DNA of 64,000 nucleotides from Macrosoma leucophasiata (lineage: Eukaryota > Arthropoda > Insecta > Lepidoptera > Hedylidae): the NCBI GenBank assembly GCA_036365455.1, contig JAWQUS010000022.1, positions 8,370,001 through 8,434,000 on the forward strand. Direction: 5' to 3'. The translations under genes and the position numbers were made by a program. Position 1 is the first letter of the stretch; every line of letters begins with the position of its first letter. Below, piece after piece: positions 1 to 10,337 of the stretch. Under the pieces are notes generated by a model. That model was not told the DNA's origin. It saw only the letters and a list, made by a program, of their open reading frames with translations, and searched no databases.

Positions 1-27
1 TACTCCCCTCCGCTGTTGCTCTATGAT
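1..27 (-). repeat. rep-K terminal fragment
   Basis: Short edge fragment that matches the end of the better rep-K copies at 23990-24385 and 59255-59525 (shared 'ctactcccctccg' and 'ttgctctatga'). Cut by the window edge. Confidence 0.35.
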
Positions 28-530
28 ACGCGCAGATGACGCGCGTATTAGGGACGCGCTTGACGCGAGCGCGCGCATGAAGCGCGTTTGAAGCGATACA
101 ATCGCGCATACAAAAGACTCAACCGAAGTCATTGTACAACTTGAGACTGGAGGAGTCTTTGATCTAAGGCGGCCAACTTTCTGAAAATAGCATGCGGGAC
201 TTTTTGTGGATAATTAAGGTATAGTGAATGCGAAGTATGAAGTTTTGTCAGTATACGTACCAAAATTACATAAAAACACAAAACTTACAAGCTTAGTACA
301 AATGGAACAAAGCGATCACACACACACACACACACACACAAACCGCTGTTGTTTGCATGCGTGTGTGGGTGTAGTGTAGAGTATATGTTTTATGTGTGTG
401 ACTGTGTGGTTGTGAAATGCTTGAAAAAAAAAGGCCATGGTAGGTACGTCAATCAATCGAATGCGGGACATGCGGAAAGAATCCAACATTTTGCGGGACT
501 ATTTTATTAATTCCTTCAAAGCGGAATGAC
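28..530. other. non-coding, GC-rich patch plus (CA)n
   Basis: Positions 30-110 are rich in CpG words such as 'gcgcg'. A (CA)n microsatellite runs from about 316 to 341, followed by GT-rich DNA. No exon or named element recognised. It should be intronic to FAR1, because the next exon to the right is an internal one. Confidence 0.4.
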
Positions 531-650
531 ATTTATTTTATTTATTTATTTATTTATTCTTTATTGATTTAACATTGAATACAAGTTAAAACAAAGGGCG
601 GACATAATGCCTAGTGGCATTCTCTACCAGTCAACCCTCATCATGATGAA
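531..650 (-). mobile_element. 3' tail of a non-LTR retrotransposon
   Basis: On the minus strand this reads '...ggtagagaatgccactaggc', then a polyadenylation-like 'aataaagaataaataa' tail with repeated AAAT units at 531-557. That is the usual look of a LINE 3' UTR in insects. No coding part remains. Confidence 0.45.
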
Positions 651-1318
651 ATATTGTGATAGGTATTACAACTTATGAATAAGAAAAACTTAATGTAAAG
701 AATACAAATATATGATCTAACAAAAAAATAAATAAATAATAATAATAATAAACACATAAATACGTATATAAGTAAATAAATATTTAAATACATGATATAT
801 ATTTATAGGTATATTATAGTACATACAAAAGCTACAAAACATATATATGTATACATATATATATAATACTAGCTGTTGTCCGCGGCTTCGCCCGCGTGGA
901 TGTAGTTTTATAATCCTAAATTATTATAGATAAATGATGATGTGACGATCTTTACGAATCAAACTGTAGATAGTGCTCTCGGACAAGTCTTTTAAAAGAA
1001 TTTTTACTCGGAGCATTTAGCATTACGGGACGGTTGGCCGCCTTACTCTGATCAAAACGCAAAGCCTACGAGCGACTACAGCACGTATACGCGTTATAAG
1101 GTTGCGTTCATATCTCTTAAGAAGTCGTCTCCGCGTGTAAAATACTCCGTGGGCCTTAAGTTTTGTACTACGCATGCGCGCACAATGCTTCCTATCTCTA
1201 TTTTCTCGTAAGAATTTATGTGCCTGTCTCTTTTTACTGTCGCTTTCTCGTTTCATTGTCTTTCAAATCACAACTACTCTAAACAAGTGTCCACTTAAAA
1301 GAAAATCCTCTGTTCCAG
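651..1318. other. AT-rich intronic DNA with a TE head fragment at 870
   Basis: AATA-type simple sequence lies at 725-760 and TA-rich runs at 790-870. From 870 the text 'actagctgttgtccgcggct' is a head seen in other repeats here (compare 63596). The rest shows no recognisable coding. Its last bases, 'cctctgttccag', form the 3' splice site of the following exon. Confidence 0.45.
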
Positions 1319-1469
1319 CATGGTGAAGATTCAGAAGCGTGTCAACTACGGCCTGGAAGTACTGCAGTACTATACCACCAAGGAATGGTTCTTCAAAAAC
1401 GACTTCTACCGATCCCTACGCTACAGAGTTTCTGAGGAAGATAAGCAGATGTTTTACACAGAAATTGAG
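1319..1469 (+). CDS. FAR1 exon a (start of FAR_C domain)
   Basis: Begins after 'cctctgttccag' with the third base of a split Phe codon, as in FAR2 exon 11, and ends ...TEIE before donor gttagt. Its 151 nt equal the first 151 nt of the 258-nt FAR2 exon 11. Confidence 0.9.
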
Positions 1470-4400
1470 GTTAGTTTTCAAATTCAAATCATTTATTTCA
1501 AATTGGTCTACAAGGACACTTTTGCTTTGTCGGGTTATAAGCTACCTAGAGAGAATGACTTATAATAGTAATCCAATAGGTATATATAAATACCAATTTA
1601 ATAATTAATCATTTAGAAGCGCTCATGGCCCAGCGGCTGGTGTAGATCGTAAGCGATCTGCTCGGTTAAGCACTACGGGCGCGGTCGGGTTGTGTGATGG
1701 GTGACCGCTAGTGGCAAATTAAATGCGCGTTTCCGTGCTTCGGAGGGCACGTTAAGCCGTCGGTCCCGGTTGCTATCGATAGATAGCAGTCGTTAAACCT
1801 TGTCGGAGGCCTTATGGGCGGTTTGAAAACATCCGACAGTGGGTTGGCCACTAACCCACCCACCTCCTCCAATCCGCATTGGAGCAGCGTGGTGGAATAA
1901 GCTCCAGGCCTCCCCCCAAAAAGGGGAGAGACTCGTGCCCAGCAGTGGGACGTATAATGGGTTGCCATTATTATTATTATTATTATTTAATAATAATATT
2001 TAACCGATACGTGAATCATCAAAGAGATGTTGCGAGCTCGGCTCTGGATCGTACACGTCCTCAAAAAATGGGTAAATTAAGGAAGAATACGAGAAAAATA
2101 CAATTGATTTATTCAAGAATATATTTTAAAGTCACAACCACATTTAATTCAAACAATTTTATCATTTTCAACTATGTTAAACATGGCGGCGATACAGCCG
2201 ACACTTGGGATCAATCGATTTCGATAGTATTTAGAAAATATTACTTTTTTCTCCAAGTACTATATAATCAAAATACAATTTCAAAAATAAAAATGCCAAA
2301 ATGACATTGCCCGCCATATTCGCCATGTTGGTTTTGAGTTGCAATTCCAACAGCAAATAATGTTTTGTAACTGCAAACAAAGCTAAATAAGTGAAAATAT
2401 GCAGTAAAAAACGTTTTTATATTGATTTTGCCTGTTTAATGATATTGTGTACCATGGCCGGAGGTCCATACATTTTTGCAACATCTCCTTTGTCGATTTC
2501 TTCATAGAAGAAAATGAAAAATCTGTTCGTCATAATCATAGTCATTCACTTAGCAGAGTTCCAAGTGCAGGGACTACTGAGAAGAACTCCGCTACCCAAC
2601 AAACTCAGCGTGTTGCTCTTTGGACTATACCATAATTATTATAAAACTAGCGACCCGCCCCGGCTTCGCTCGGGTAGCATTTATTATATTGTGGGGACGC
2701 GGCCGACTTCTTTGACAAAAAAACCGGTCAGACAGACAGACAGACAGACAGTCGGACCTGGCGAAACTATAAGGGTTCTTTGTTTACTACGCAACCCTTA
2801 AAACGAGTAATTTAGAACTTCTCGCAAGAAATAGTGAACATGAAAATAAATTTAATTCAAACAATTCAGATAATTGATGATTTTTTTTAATGTTTAGTGG
2901 GTCAATGGCTTTTACATTTATTGTTTGTTAATCCTGCTCTAGTTTATCTAAAACTAGAGCAGGGTTAACTATACTTAAAAGACCACGGCGTACCTCCTAA
3001 CGCAGCAGCTGCGCACGCACAGATGGACGGACATATTAAAATAAAAAATATATTTATCCTTTGGCATTACAAAATCGCCTATGATACGTCACAAAATTAA
3101 TTACTATTTTAAACTATGGATAACATATTCTCTGACTATGGTGAATAACAATACATACACATGGCCTCAGGACTGGTAACGCATCTGCATTTTGACCTTT
3201 GGTCATTGTGTGGGTGTCTATAGGCTGCAGTCGTCACTTAACATCAATGTGAACTGCTTGTTGCATAAAAATAAAAAAAATTACAACAGTAACGCCACCT
3301 ATTTATATGTAATTTATGCAATCACTATTTTGTATACAGTAGACACTGAAATAACTGATCGAGGTCATTCGCTTGCATAGTATTGCATGGTCATTCACGT
3401 ATGCCTAATTTTTAGGGTTCCGTAGTAAACGAGGAACCTTTATAGTTTCCCCATGTCCGTCTGTCTGTCTGTGTTTATACAACGTCTAAAAGACTTTTTA
3501 ATAGAGAAATCGTATTACAGTCTGAGTGATTTTTTCAGTGACAACCGTACTCATTAAAATTGACGAAATACACATACTTACTCATTTTCCTGTTTCACGT
3601 TCACTCATAATTAAAATGCCTAAGTATTATGATTAAGATATAGAATAATAATATATAACTATATTAATTGCTACGCCCGACGGGTATCATGTCGATACAA
3701 ATTACTTAAAATAACACCTAAACCATGTACCTACATGAAAGCAATAAAACTTTGAACTTTGTCTGTCTGTTTGTCTGTCTGTCTGTCCGACCGCGGTTTA
3801 GCGCAAAAACTATTAGTACTAGAGACTTGAAATTTAGCACAAGTATACACCTTAATCACGCCGACAAAGTGGTAGAATAAAAACATGAAAGAAAAATATT
3901 TAGGGTAACCTTCCCTACTTGTAACGCGCAGATATATTATTTATTTTCGATTTCCGTATAGTGTGGGGTATCGTTGGATAGGTCTTTCAAAAATATTGTG
4001 GATGTACGAAAATCATTTTTTTATTTAGTTAACTGTTCCTGACTTATTAAGTTTTAAGGTGCCAATTTTCGTTAGTCAAGTGTCCCCCCCCTCCCCCCCT
4101 ACTAACTAAACGGTTGTTGTTAGAAATTCAAACGTTACGGCAATAGCAGCTACATATAACGAAATTAAAAGGAAAACTACTTAACTTAAGTTGGACTTGC
4201 AAGTTTTCGATGTAAATCTATGTGGGTGTCTATAGGCTGCAGTCATCACTTAACATCAATGAGCTGCATGCTTGTTTGCCACTTCCATTACATAAAAAAA
4301 ACCTAAGTACCACACCAGACTTTTCATTTCCTCTTCAATATTTAATTTTATTGCATCGCCTCGGGTGACATGGATCGATTCATTTATTATTATTCCCCGA

Positions 4401-7400
4401 ACGGACGATACCTACATTACCTACCTAAGATTAACCACGAGCAGAGAATATGTAATAATACTACGTATAGAATGGACACTTCGACGTCCCGCCCGATTTA
4501 ACTTCACCCAACCTCCTCCCCTCTTATGGGCGACGGTTGGTATTATCTACGTGCTACGCACACAGGTGCACGTGTAAATATACGTCACTGATTGATGATG
4601 TCTGTGTAATAGAGACCAAATTAAGCGATTGTATGGAATTTTGGCGGAGTGTCCGCGGTGTTCTATGGGCAGAGAATATGTAATAATACTACGTATAGAA
4701 TGGACACTTCGTCGTCCCGCCCGATTTAACTTCACCCAACCTCCTCCCCTCTTATGGGCGACGGTTGGTATTATCTACGTGCTACGCACACAGGTACACG
4801 TGTAAATACACGTCACTGATTGATGATGTCTGTGTAATAGAGACCAAATTAAGCGATTGTATGGAATTTTGGAGGAGTATCCGCGGTGTTCTATGGGCAG
4901 AGAATATGTAATAATACTACGTATAGAATGGACACTTCGACGTCCCGCCCGATTTTTCCCGCCTCGCCCAACCGCCTCGCCCATAAGAGGGGTCTTATGG
5001 GCGACGTTTGGTATTCTCTACGTGCTACGCACACAGGTGCGCGTGTAAATACACATCACTGATTGATGATGTCTGTGTAATAGAGACCAAATTGCGGTGT
5101 GCTGGAGGTCCGAATTTGTTTATTTATCCCACGAGTTATGTTTTATCCAATGTAACAGGCAAGCCTGTTGACATTTTTTTTTATGTTCTGGAAGTGGCAG
5201 AACAAAGATGCAGTTCACATTGATGTTAAGTGAAGCGATGACTGCGGCCTATAGACACCCACACAAAGACCGAGGTCAAAATGCAGATGCGTTACCACTC
5301 CTGAGGCCTGAGGTGTTATGACTCTGTGCCCGAAATTACATGGCCGTACATTACCACCTGACCGGAACACCATAGTGCCGAACACTACCATTTAGCGGCA
5401 AGTATATTAGGTAATGCGGTGGTGCCTTCGCCCGCGAGCTCCGCCACTGCTCTACCACCAGTACATCTCCAAACTTCTCAATAATCAATAACACTTACCC
5501 CGATCCGGGAATCGAACCCAGGATACCAGCGTAGCTAAAACTTACCTACTGTTGTAGTATTGCCGGTTGGCAATGGCTTTTGCTCTATCACTACAGTTTA
5601 GAGGCCGGAGATGGCAACAGGTTCGCCACCTGTTACATGGGCCAAAAACGTAACCGGCGAGTCGTGGGTGTTTGCATGTATGATTGAATGCATGCATTTA
5701 CCTCTGCCTACCCCTTCGGGGATTACAGGCGTGAAGTTACGTTACGTTACTACAGTTTAGTACTGGCGTGAAGAAACAACAAAAACCATTTCTGTTAAAA
5801 ATCGGATGCCCGAATTGAATGAAGGATTTCGAAAACTACATTAAAATATGTCAAGACTAGCTGTGCCCGCGACTTCGTCCGCGTGAGATTTTATGATTGT
5901 TCAATATCTACCCGGACGAAGTCGTGGGCGCAGCTAGTATAAAAGTAGCCTAAGTTACTCCTTATTTCATAAGCTATCTGTCAGTGAAAGTCCCGTCAAA
6001 ATCGGTCCAGCCGCTCCCGAGATTAGCCGGAACAAACAGACAGACAGACAGACAAAAATTGTAAAAAATGTTGTTTTGGTATATTTACCGTGTATACATA
6101 TGAATTAAGTAAAAAGCGGTTAATTTTATATTACAAACATACACTCCAATTTCATTTATTTGTATAAATATATCTATACATATTCATACAAATAAATAAA
6201 ATTGGAGTGTCGATGTCGATTTTGACGGGCCTTTCACTGGCAGATAGCTTATGAAATAAGGAGTAACTTAGGCTACTTTACAGACTATTCTGTTTTGTAA
6301 TTTTTTTTTTTTTTATGTTATAAAAGTGGCAAACAAGCATGCAGTTCACATTCATGTTAAGTGAAGACTGCAGCCTATAGACACCCACACAATGACCAGA
6401 GGTCAAAATGCAGATGCGCTGCCACTCCTGAGGCATTAGGTGTTATGCCTCTGTGCCGGAAATTACAGGGCCGTACATTACCACCTGACCGGAACACGAT
6501 AGTGCTGAACACTACCATTTAGCGGCAAGTATATTAGGTAATGCGGTGGTGCCTACGCCCGCGAGCTGCGCCACTGGAGCTCTACCACCAGTAAAAATGT
6601 CGATATTTTTACAAAACAGGCCGTCAATTGGAGTTCCTACATCAGGAACTACATCAAGGGCGCGCGTGAGTACTGCTGCAAGGAGGACCCCGCGACCCTT
6701 CCTCAAGCGAGACGTCTGCAAAAACAGTAAGTATTATTTAATAGTAATATTTATATATCTTTCCGCAAACACAGCTTTATTTTCTTTTTGGGGAGGTTTT
6801 TACCAATAATCCTGAAAAATCTGTTTTTGGTCTCTTAATTTTTATAACAGAGACAAAACAACTTAAATTTTGGGTGTGGCAATACGTGTGAATTTAGACC
6901 TCTGATTTTTGTTAAGATATTTATAGACAGGAGTCGCTTACCAACAGTGTGAATTACAAGCTTGGTTGTCATTTTCATAATAATATCATAAAAATATTAA
7001 AAAGATATGGTGCTGCTTTTTTCCTGAATTTTGCTAAAGCCTTTGACGCTGTCTCCGTTCCTTTATTTCTATAAATTCAGTACAGCATCGACATCAGGGG
7101 AGTTGAATTTAACTGTTTTACGAATTATCTCTTTTAATGACGACAGTCTATGACGATTGACCAAGAAATTAGAAATTTTCGGTTAATAATAACATAATGG
7201 TATTCTACAAGGGAGAATGTCCGGCCCTATGCTGTTTACAGTATACACAAATGTTAACATATTTCATGCTAAAATAACTAAAAAGGTACATAACTCCCGT
7301 TCCTGTAGGAATTTTAGTTCATCCCCTTAGTGAATTTCTACTAGTGCATCCGTTAGGAACTTGCATATAAAATTCCCGTTTTCTATGATTTCATGATTTT

Positions 7401-7568
7401 TCTTTGTCAGCCCCTAATACTCGTAGAAGACTTTTGTGTTTTACCACATAACTAATAATATTTGCCCTTTTTTTCAGGTTATACTACCTCGACAAAGCTG
7501 TGCAGTTTATCATTTATGCTTTATTAGCGTACTTCATATATTATTATGTTATAAGGATTTTTAGTTAA
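1319..7568 (+). CDS. fatty acyl-CoA reductase FAR1, last three coding exons
   Basis: 3' part of an insect fatty acyl-CoA reductase, the NADPH-dependent membrane enzyme that reduces fatty acyl-CoA to fatty alcohol. Join 1319-1469, 6620-6726 and 7478-7568: 115 complete codons, a first codon split with the upstream exon, then TAA. The spliced protein contains the C-terminal 'sterile' (FAR_C) region with [28 protein letters not shown] and a final hydrophobic, membrane-like helix (AVQFIIYALLAYFIYYYV). It aligns without gaps to the last exons of FAR2 (56153-57107) until the tail, where FAR1 is shorter. The Rossmann half must lie left of the window. FAR1 has an intron that FAR2 lacks. The family call is secure; its role (cuticular lipid, wax or pheromone) cannot be read from sequence. 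Confidence 0.9.
1616..1990 (+). mobile_element. SINE-F, 5S-rRNA-like SINE, near full length
   Basis: Family description. About 340-370 bp. The 5' end is 'gaagcgctcatggcccagcg'. The part at about 1663-1720 resembles the internal promoter half of 5S rRNA (gttaagca...cgggcgcggtc...gatgggtgaccgc). A middle 'gccgtcggtcccggttgcta' follows, then 'gtgggacgtataatgggttg' and a tail of (ATT)n. No ORF. The best target-site duplication is on the copy at 10716-11054 (16 bp), which indicates retroposition. The 5S origin is my comparison with the known 5S internal control region, not a search result. Confidence 0.7.
2514..2640 (+). other. small ORF with signal-peptide-like start (uncertain)
   Basis: An ATG at 2514 opens a frame starting MKNLFVIIIVIHLAEFQVQG, a good match to a secretory signal peptide, then LLRRTPLPNKLSVLLFGLY, before running into repeat DNA at 2641. 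It lies inside the FAR1 intron. No family recognised, no clear splice sites. It may be chance or a fragment of a mobile element. Confidence 0.2.
2641..2810 (-). repeat. rep-G fragment
   Basis: Contains 'accggtcagacagacagac' and 'ggcgaaactataagggttct' in reverse orientation, preceded by the head 'actagcgacccgccccggct'. Rep-G is described at 30724. Confidence 0.6.
2933..2966. repeat. short perfect hairpin
   Basis: Arms cctgctctagttt / aaactagagcagg around a short loop. Probably the remnant of a palindromic MITE. Confidence 0.5.
3160..3285 (+). repeat. rep-A, 5'-truncated
   Basis: From 'ggcctcaggactggtaacgc' to the A-rich end. Rep-A is described at 60885. Confidence 0.7.
3412..3475 (+). repeat. 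rep-G 5' piece
   Basis: 'tagggttccgtagtaaac' followed by 'ccatgtccgtctgtctgtc'. Confidence 0.6.
3745..4215 (+). repeat. rep-G body
   Basis: Starts with TGTC repeats, then 'cgcggtttagcgcaaaaac', 'cttaatcacgccgacaaagt' and 'caagtgtcccccc' in the same order as the fuller copy at 30724-31340. Confidence 0.65.
4222..4303 (+). repeat. rep-A 3' fragment
   Basis: Last 80 bp of the family, ending in an A run. Confidence 0.65.
4442..5100 (+). repeat. rep-B, three tandem units, exact 228-bp period
   Basis: Family description. Each unit runs from 'cagagaatatgtaataat' to 'ggagtgtccgcggtgt', 220 bp. Unit starts are 4442, 4670 and 4898. The 8 bp between units are 'tctatggg', the same length as the target duplications flanking single copies (19828, 25547). 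The third unit has lost part of its end. No ORF, no long terminal inverted repeat. The 8-9 bp duplications point to a hAT- or Mutator-type non-autonomous element. Confidence 0.8.
5169..5462 (-). repeat. rep-A, near full length
   Basis: Runs from the T-rich end to 'ctctaccaccagta'. Confidence 0.8.
5495..5757. mobile_element. SINE-D, rearranged
   Basis: The tRNA-like head is inverted (5500-5540, 'cgggaatcgaacccaggat') relative to the body and tail (5600-5757, plus orientation, 'ccccttcggggattacaggc'). A deletion/inversion remnant. Confidence 0.6.
5866..6280. repeat. nested palindromes (foldback element)
   Basis: A hairpin at 5866-5938 ('actagctgtgcccgcgactt' against 'gtcgtgggcgcagctagt'). Arms of about 64 bp at 5941-6004 and 6217-6279 are inverted copies ('agcctaagttactcctta' against 'ggagtaacttaggct'). 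A smaller pair 'acactccaattt' sits between them. An inverted copy of the hairpin unit recurs at 61500-61710. Confidence 0.7.
6300..6592 (-). repeat. rep-A, full length, abutting a 3' splice site
   Basis: Ends 'ggagctctaccaccagt' only 27 bp upstream of the end of the FAR1 acceptor AG at 6619. Confidence 0.85.
6620..6726 (+). CDS. FAR1 exon b
   Basis: Acceptor 'tttttacaaaacag', donor gtaagt. Encodes AVNWSSYIRNYIKGAREYCC and onward to RLQK. Its 107 nt match the second part of FAR2 exon 11 without indels. A rep-A fragment supplies the sequence just upstream. Confidence 0.88.
7010..7290 (+). pseudogene. decayed LINE reverse transcriptase fragment
   Basis: With stops and frame slips one can still read FLNFAKAFDAVSVP, then GVEFNCFTNYLF, then QGRMSGPMLFTVYTN, the order of RT motifs seen in Jockey/CR1-type LINEs. 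Old and inactive; inside the last FAR1 intron. Confidence 0.55.
7478..7568 (+). CDS. FAR1 terminal exon
   Basis: Acceptor 'cccttttttttcag'. Completes a split Gln codon and encodes the final membrane segment ending in RIFS and TAA (7566-7568). FAR2 continues about 27 residues further. Confidence 0.85.
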
Positions 7569-9150
7569 TTTATGAAACAAATAGCTTAGTATATTATAGA
7601 CTAAGTCTGATTCACATGCACTTGAAAAAAAAAATCTATCGCATCCATCTTTCCTTTTTTTTTTCTGTTGTTTTGTTTATTATTTTGTTTGTTGTTATTG
7701 ATCATTTGTATTATTTTATATCTAATTATTACTACTTCATTTTATTTTAATTTGTGATATTTGACAATCGAGTGTATTTGAAACAGACTTTAAAATTAAG
7801 TTTTCATAAGACTAACGGTACAAGAAAAGAGTGATACTCATTTTTAACAATAATTACATTTACGTATTAATTTTTTTTTTGTTTTTGATAAAATATTCGG
7901 GTTGTGCTACTTTTATGTATCATCATGAATCTGCTCTAAGAACCCGGTGGTATATTTGTTTTGATATACCAATAAAAATATACAAATTACAAATAAAGTA
8001 CGTAAATACATTTAGAACTTAACCAATGAAAGAACCGAAAGATTTTAACACCTGGCAGTCTTTTCACGAGGGCAGGGTGTAGATATATCTGAATATTGTT
8101 TTGTCAGTTTTACTACGTTATCGGCCTGTATTTCAAATACGAAAATTTAGGGCCGAAAATATACTTCATTTAACAGATTATACTTACAGGTTAATATTAC
8201 ATCTCTGAGAATCCTTTTTTAATTGTGTATTCTTATAGTCTTTCTTTCTTCTTTAAGTACGATAATACTATTTAATAGAATAATTAATAAGAGAACAGTC
8301 AATGTATATTTCTTCAAGACTGGTAGCTCTCCTAAGATATTATACCTAATGGTACACACAGGATTATTTGTTAAGGCTTATTTTGGCCGTATACCATACG
8401 GTTCTGTTAAAGGTCAAAGATACAAATATTTATAAATTGTACTAAGTTTAAACAATGTCGAAAAGGACAGTAAAATAAATAAATATTTTTTCATATTATA
8501 TGTTAACTACCTTGGTGGTTATTACTAATAATAAATAATCGTGGATATCTATGATACATTTATACTTCTGTCTACCTCCTCAGGAAAATACAACGATGAA
8601 GTTTGTCCTGATTTAGTTATAAATGTAAAATATATTGTGAGCTAGTAAAACTGAGCGTATCTGTGTGTACCAAAATTTATTCACTCTCTAGTTACCGTAC
8701 GGTCCTGTATATGTTAGTGTGTAAGGTTAGTAATTATTTTCTCTTTATGTGACTGACTCAAAGTGGTGTTTTGTAAATATAATAATAATCATTATTAAAT
8801 AAGACATTTGTAATAAAATGATTGACAAGTAAGCGGGTTTTAAGAGAAATGATACATAAAGTTTTTAATCTAATATCATAATTATAAAACAATACTGATG
8901 CAAAATTAAATTAAACAAATTACCGATGATTGTTTTTAATTTAACTGTTGTGCCTATTCACTAAAATTTTGGTAGAATCATCCTTACAGTTGGTAGTTGT
9001 CAGTCATCCAAAAAAATAAATATTGTGTTTTTTGAATAAAATGGCGTTCCTCATTTTTGTTTTGTTGAAATACTTTGGCACTATCCCAAGCGATTATGCC
9101 TGTTACAAACTTAATATAAATATAATAAGTATATTTATAAATAACTAGAT
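7569..9150. other. FAR1 3' UTR and intergenic DNA
   Basis: AT-rich, without recognisable repeats or exons. Candidate poly(A) signals: AATAAA at 7971 and about 8475. The low repeat content contrasts with the flanks. Confidence 0.4.
7971..7976 (+). terminator. candidate FAR1 polyadenylation signal
   Basis: AATAAA about 400 bp after the FAR1 stop. Chosen by position only. Confidence 0.3.
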
Positions 9151-9153
9151 ATG

Positions 9154-9463
9154 TAACTGCCTCGGTAGCCTAGTGGTAGCAGGCCACTACTACTACGCTG
9201 AGGTCCTGGGTTCGATTCCCGGGTAGGGGTTATCAGAGATAATGGTGAAAAAGCCTTTATCTCTGGTTCTATTGGGATTTTTCCATTTTCTGGAAATTTC
9301 CCAGTACCTCAAAGTTTGGTAATGTGCCCGGAGATGTCAACAGGCTCGCCACCTGTTACATGGGCCAAAACGTAACCGGCGAATCGTGGGTGTTTGCATG
9401 TATGCTTGAATGCATGCATTTACCTCTGCCTACCCCTTCGGGGATTACAGGCGTGAAGTTACG
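9154..9463 (+). mobile_element. SINE-D, full-length tRNA-derived SINE
   Basis: Family description. About 310 bp. The tRNA-like head has box A (ggtagcctagtggtagc) and box B (gggttcgattccc). Then comes a body with 'tctattgggatttttccat' and 'caggctcgccacctgttaca', and a tail with 'ccccttcggggattacaggc'. This copy is flanked by the duplication tagatatgt. No tRNA function is implied. Confidence 0.85.
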
Positions 9464-10287
9464 TAGATATGTGATTTAGTAATCCGCTTACTTGTGATAA
9501 CGTATTATTTTCAAAAATATAGTATTGAGTCTTAAAATGTGATGCCATGGTCTTAGAAACTTATTAACCGGAGGGTTCTTTAAAAAAGTGAACTTCCAGC
9601 GTTATTATCATCGAATAACATATATAATACTGTTTTCCTGGTTTCTTTAAAACGTAGTTGACTTTTGAGGCTTTGATTTCCAAACATAATTTCGCAAAAC
9701 GTTTTTTTTTTTCAAATTATCATCAAGCGAATTTGTCGCATATTGATTTTTAAGAAAAAAATGTATCCAAAGACTTAAATTCTGTTAAACTTTTGTGCTA
9801 GGAATGTATAGGGGTTACTTTACACTGAGCCGAAACTATAAGGTATCTAAAATCGAAATGACAAGTAAACGACTAAGTAAAGACCTCATTGGGCGAACTT
9901 ATTGACGTGATAACTATGAACGCTGCACGCACGAAATAGTGTCACGTTCCGTCTGCGCCGAGCGTGCAAGCGAAAGCGTGGAACAAGCGATAGCGACGAT
10001 CGAAAGCGTTCGGCTTGTGACGCTTTTCTTGATATCACGTAATATTATCTTTCATAAATCGATTTTACACTCGAGCAAATCTTTAGCGATGTTGCATTTA
10101 TTTTATTACTCTGAATTATATTCAGTACACACTTGGATTAACATAAATTGCAAGGCAGTGATATTGTTGCGCAATAGTTAACCTCAAAAATGTAATATAT
10201 GAAGAAAATTTTAAAATAAGGCTAGGTGTAAGCTGTGAAGGGAATGAAACGCAATTTATGCATCGGAATGTAACGGGGTATAAGAAA
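9464..10287. other. intergenic; low-copy repeat at 9930-10040
   Basis: 9930-10040 ('gtcacgttccgtctgcgccg' ... 'atatcacgta') has a diverged relative at 14235-14350. Otherwise nothing recognisable. The missing first coding exon and promoter of the phosphatase gene probably lie in 7.6-10.6 kb. Confidence 0.35.
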
Positions 10288-10337
10288 TTTGGGAGTGTTG
10301 TATACGCGAGAAAATCCGCAAGTTTAATTTCTACAAT
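10288..10337 (+). repeat. rep-I fragment
   Basis: 'gggagtgttgtatacgcgag' to 'atttctac'; one arm only of the hairpin element described at 62511. Confidence 0.6.

Noticed and set aside
1023..1256. Minus-strand ORF of 77 codons, very Arg-rich
   Set aside because: Composition follows from CpG-rich DNA; no motif, no splice context, overlaps an intron.
4442..5100. CRISPR-like array
   Set aside because: Units are 220 bp with 8-bp spacers of one sequence, in a eukaryotic genome; it is a MITE array.
9156..9230. Functional tRNA gene in the SINE-D head
   Set aside because: Boxes A and B are present, but the sequence continues into a conserved SINE body in many copies.
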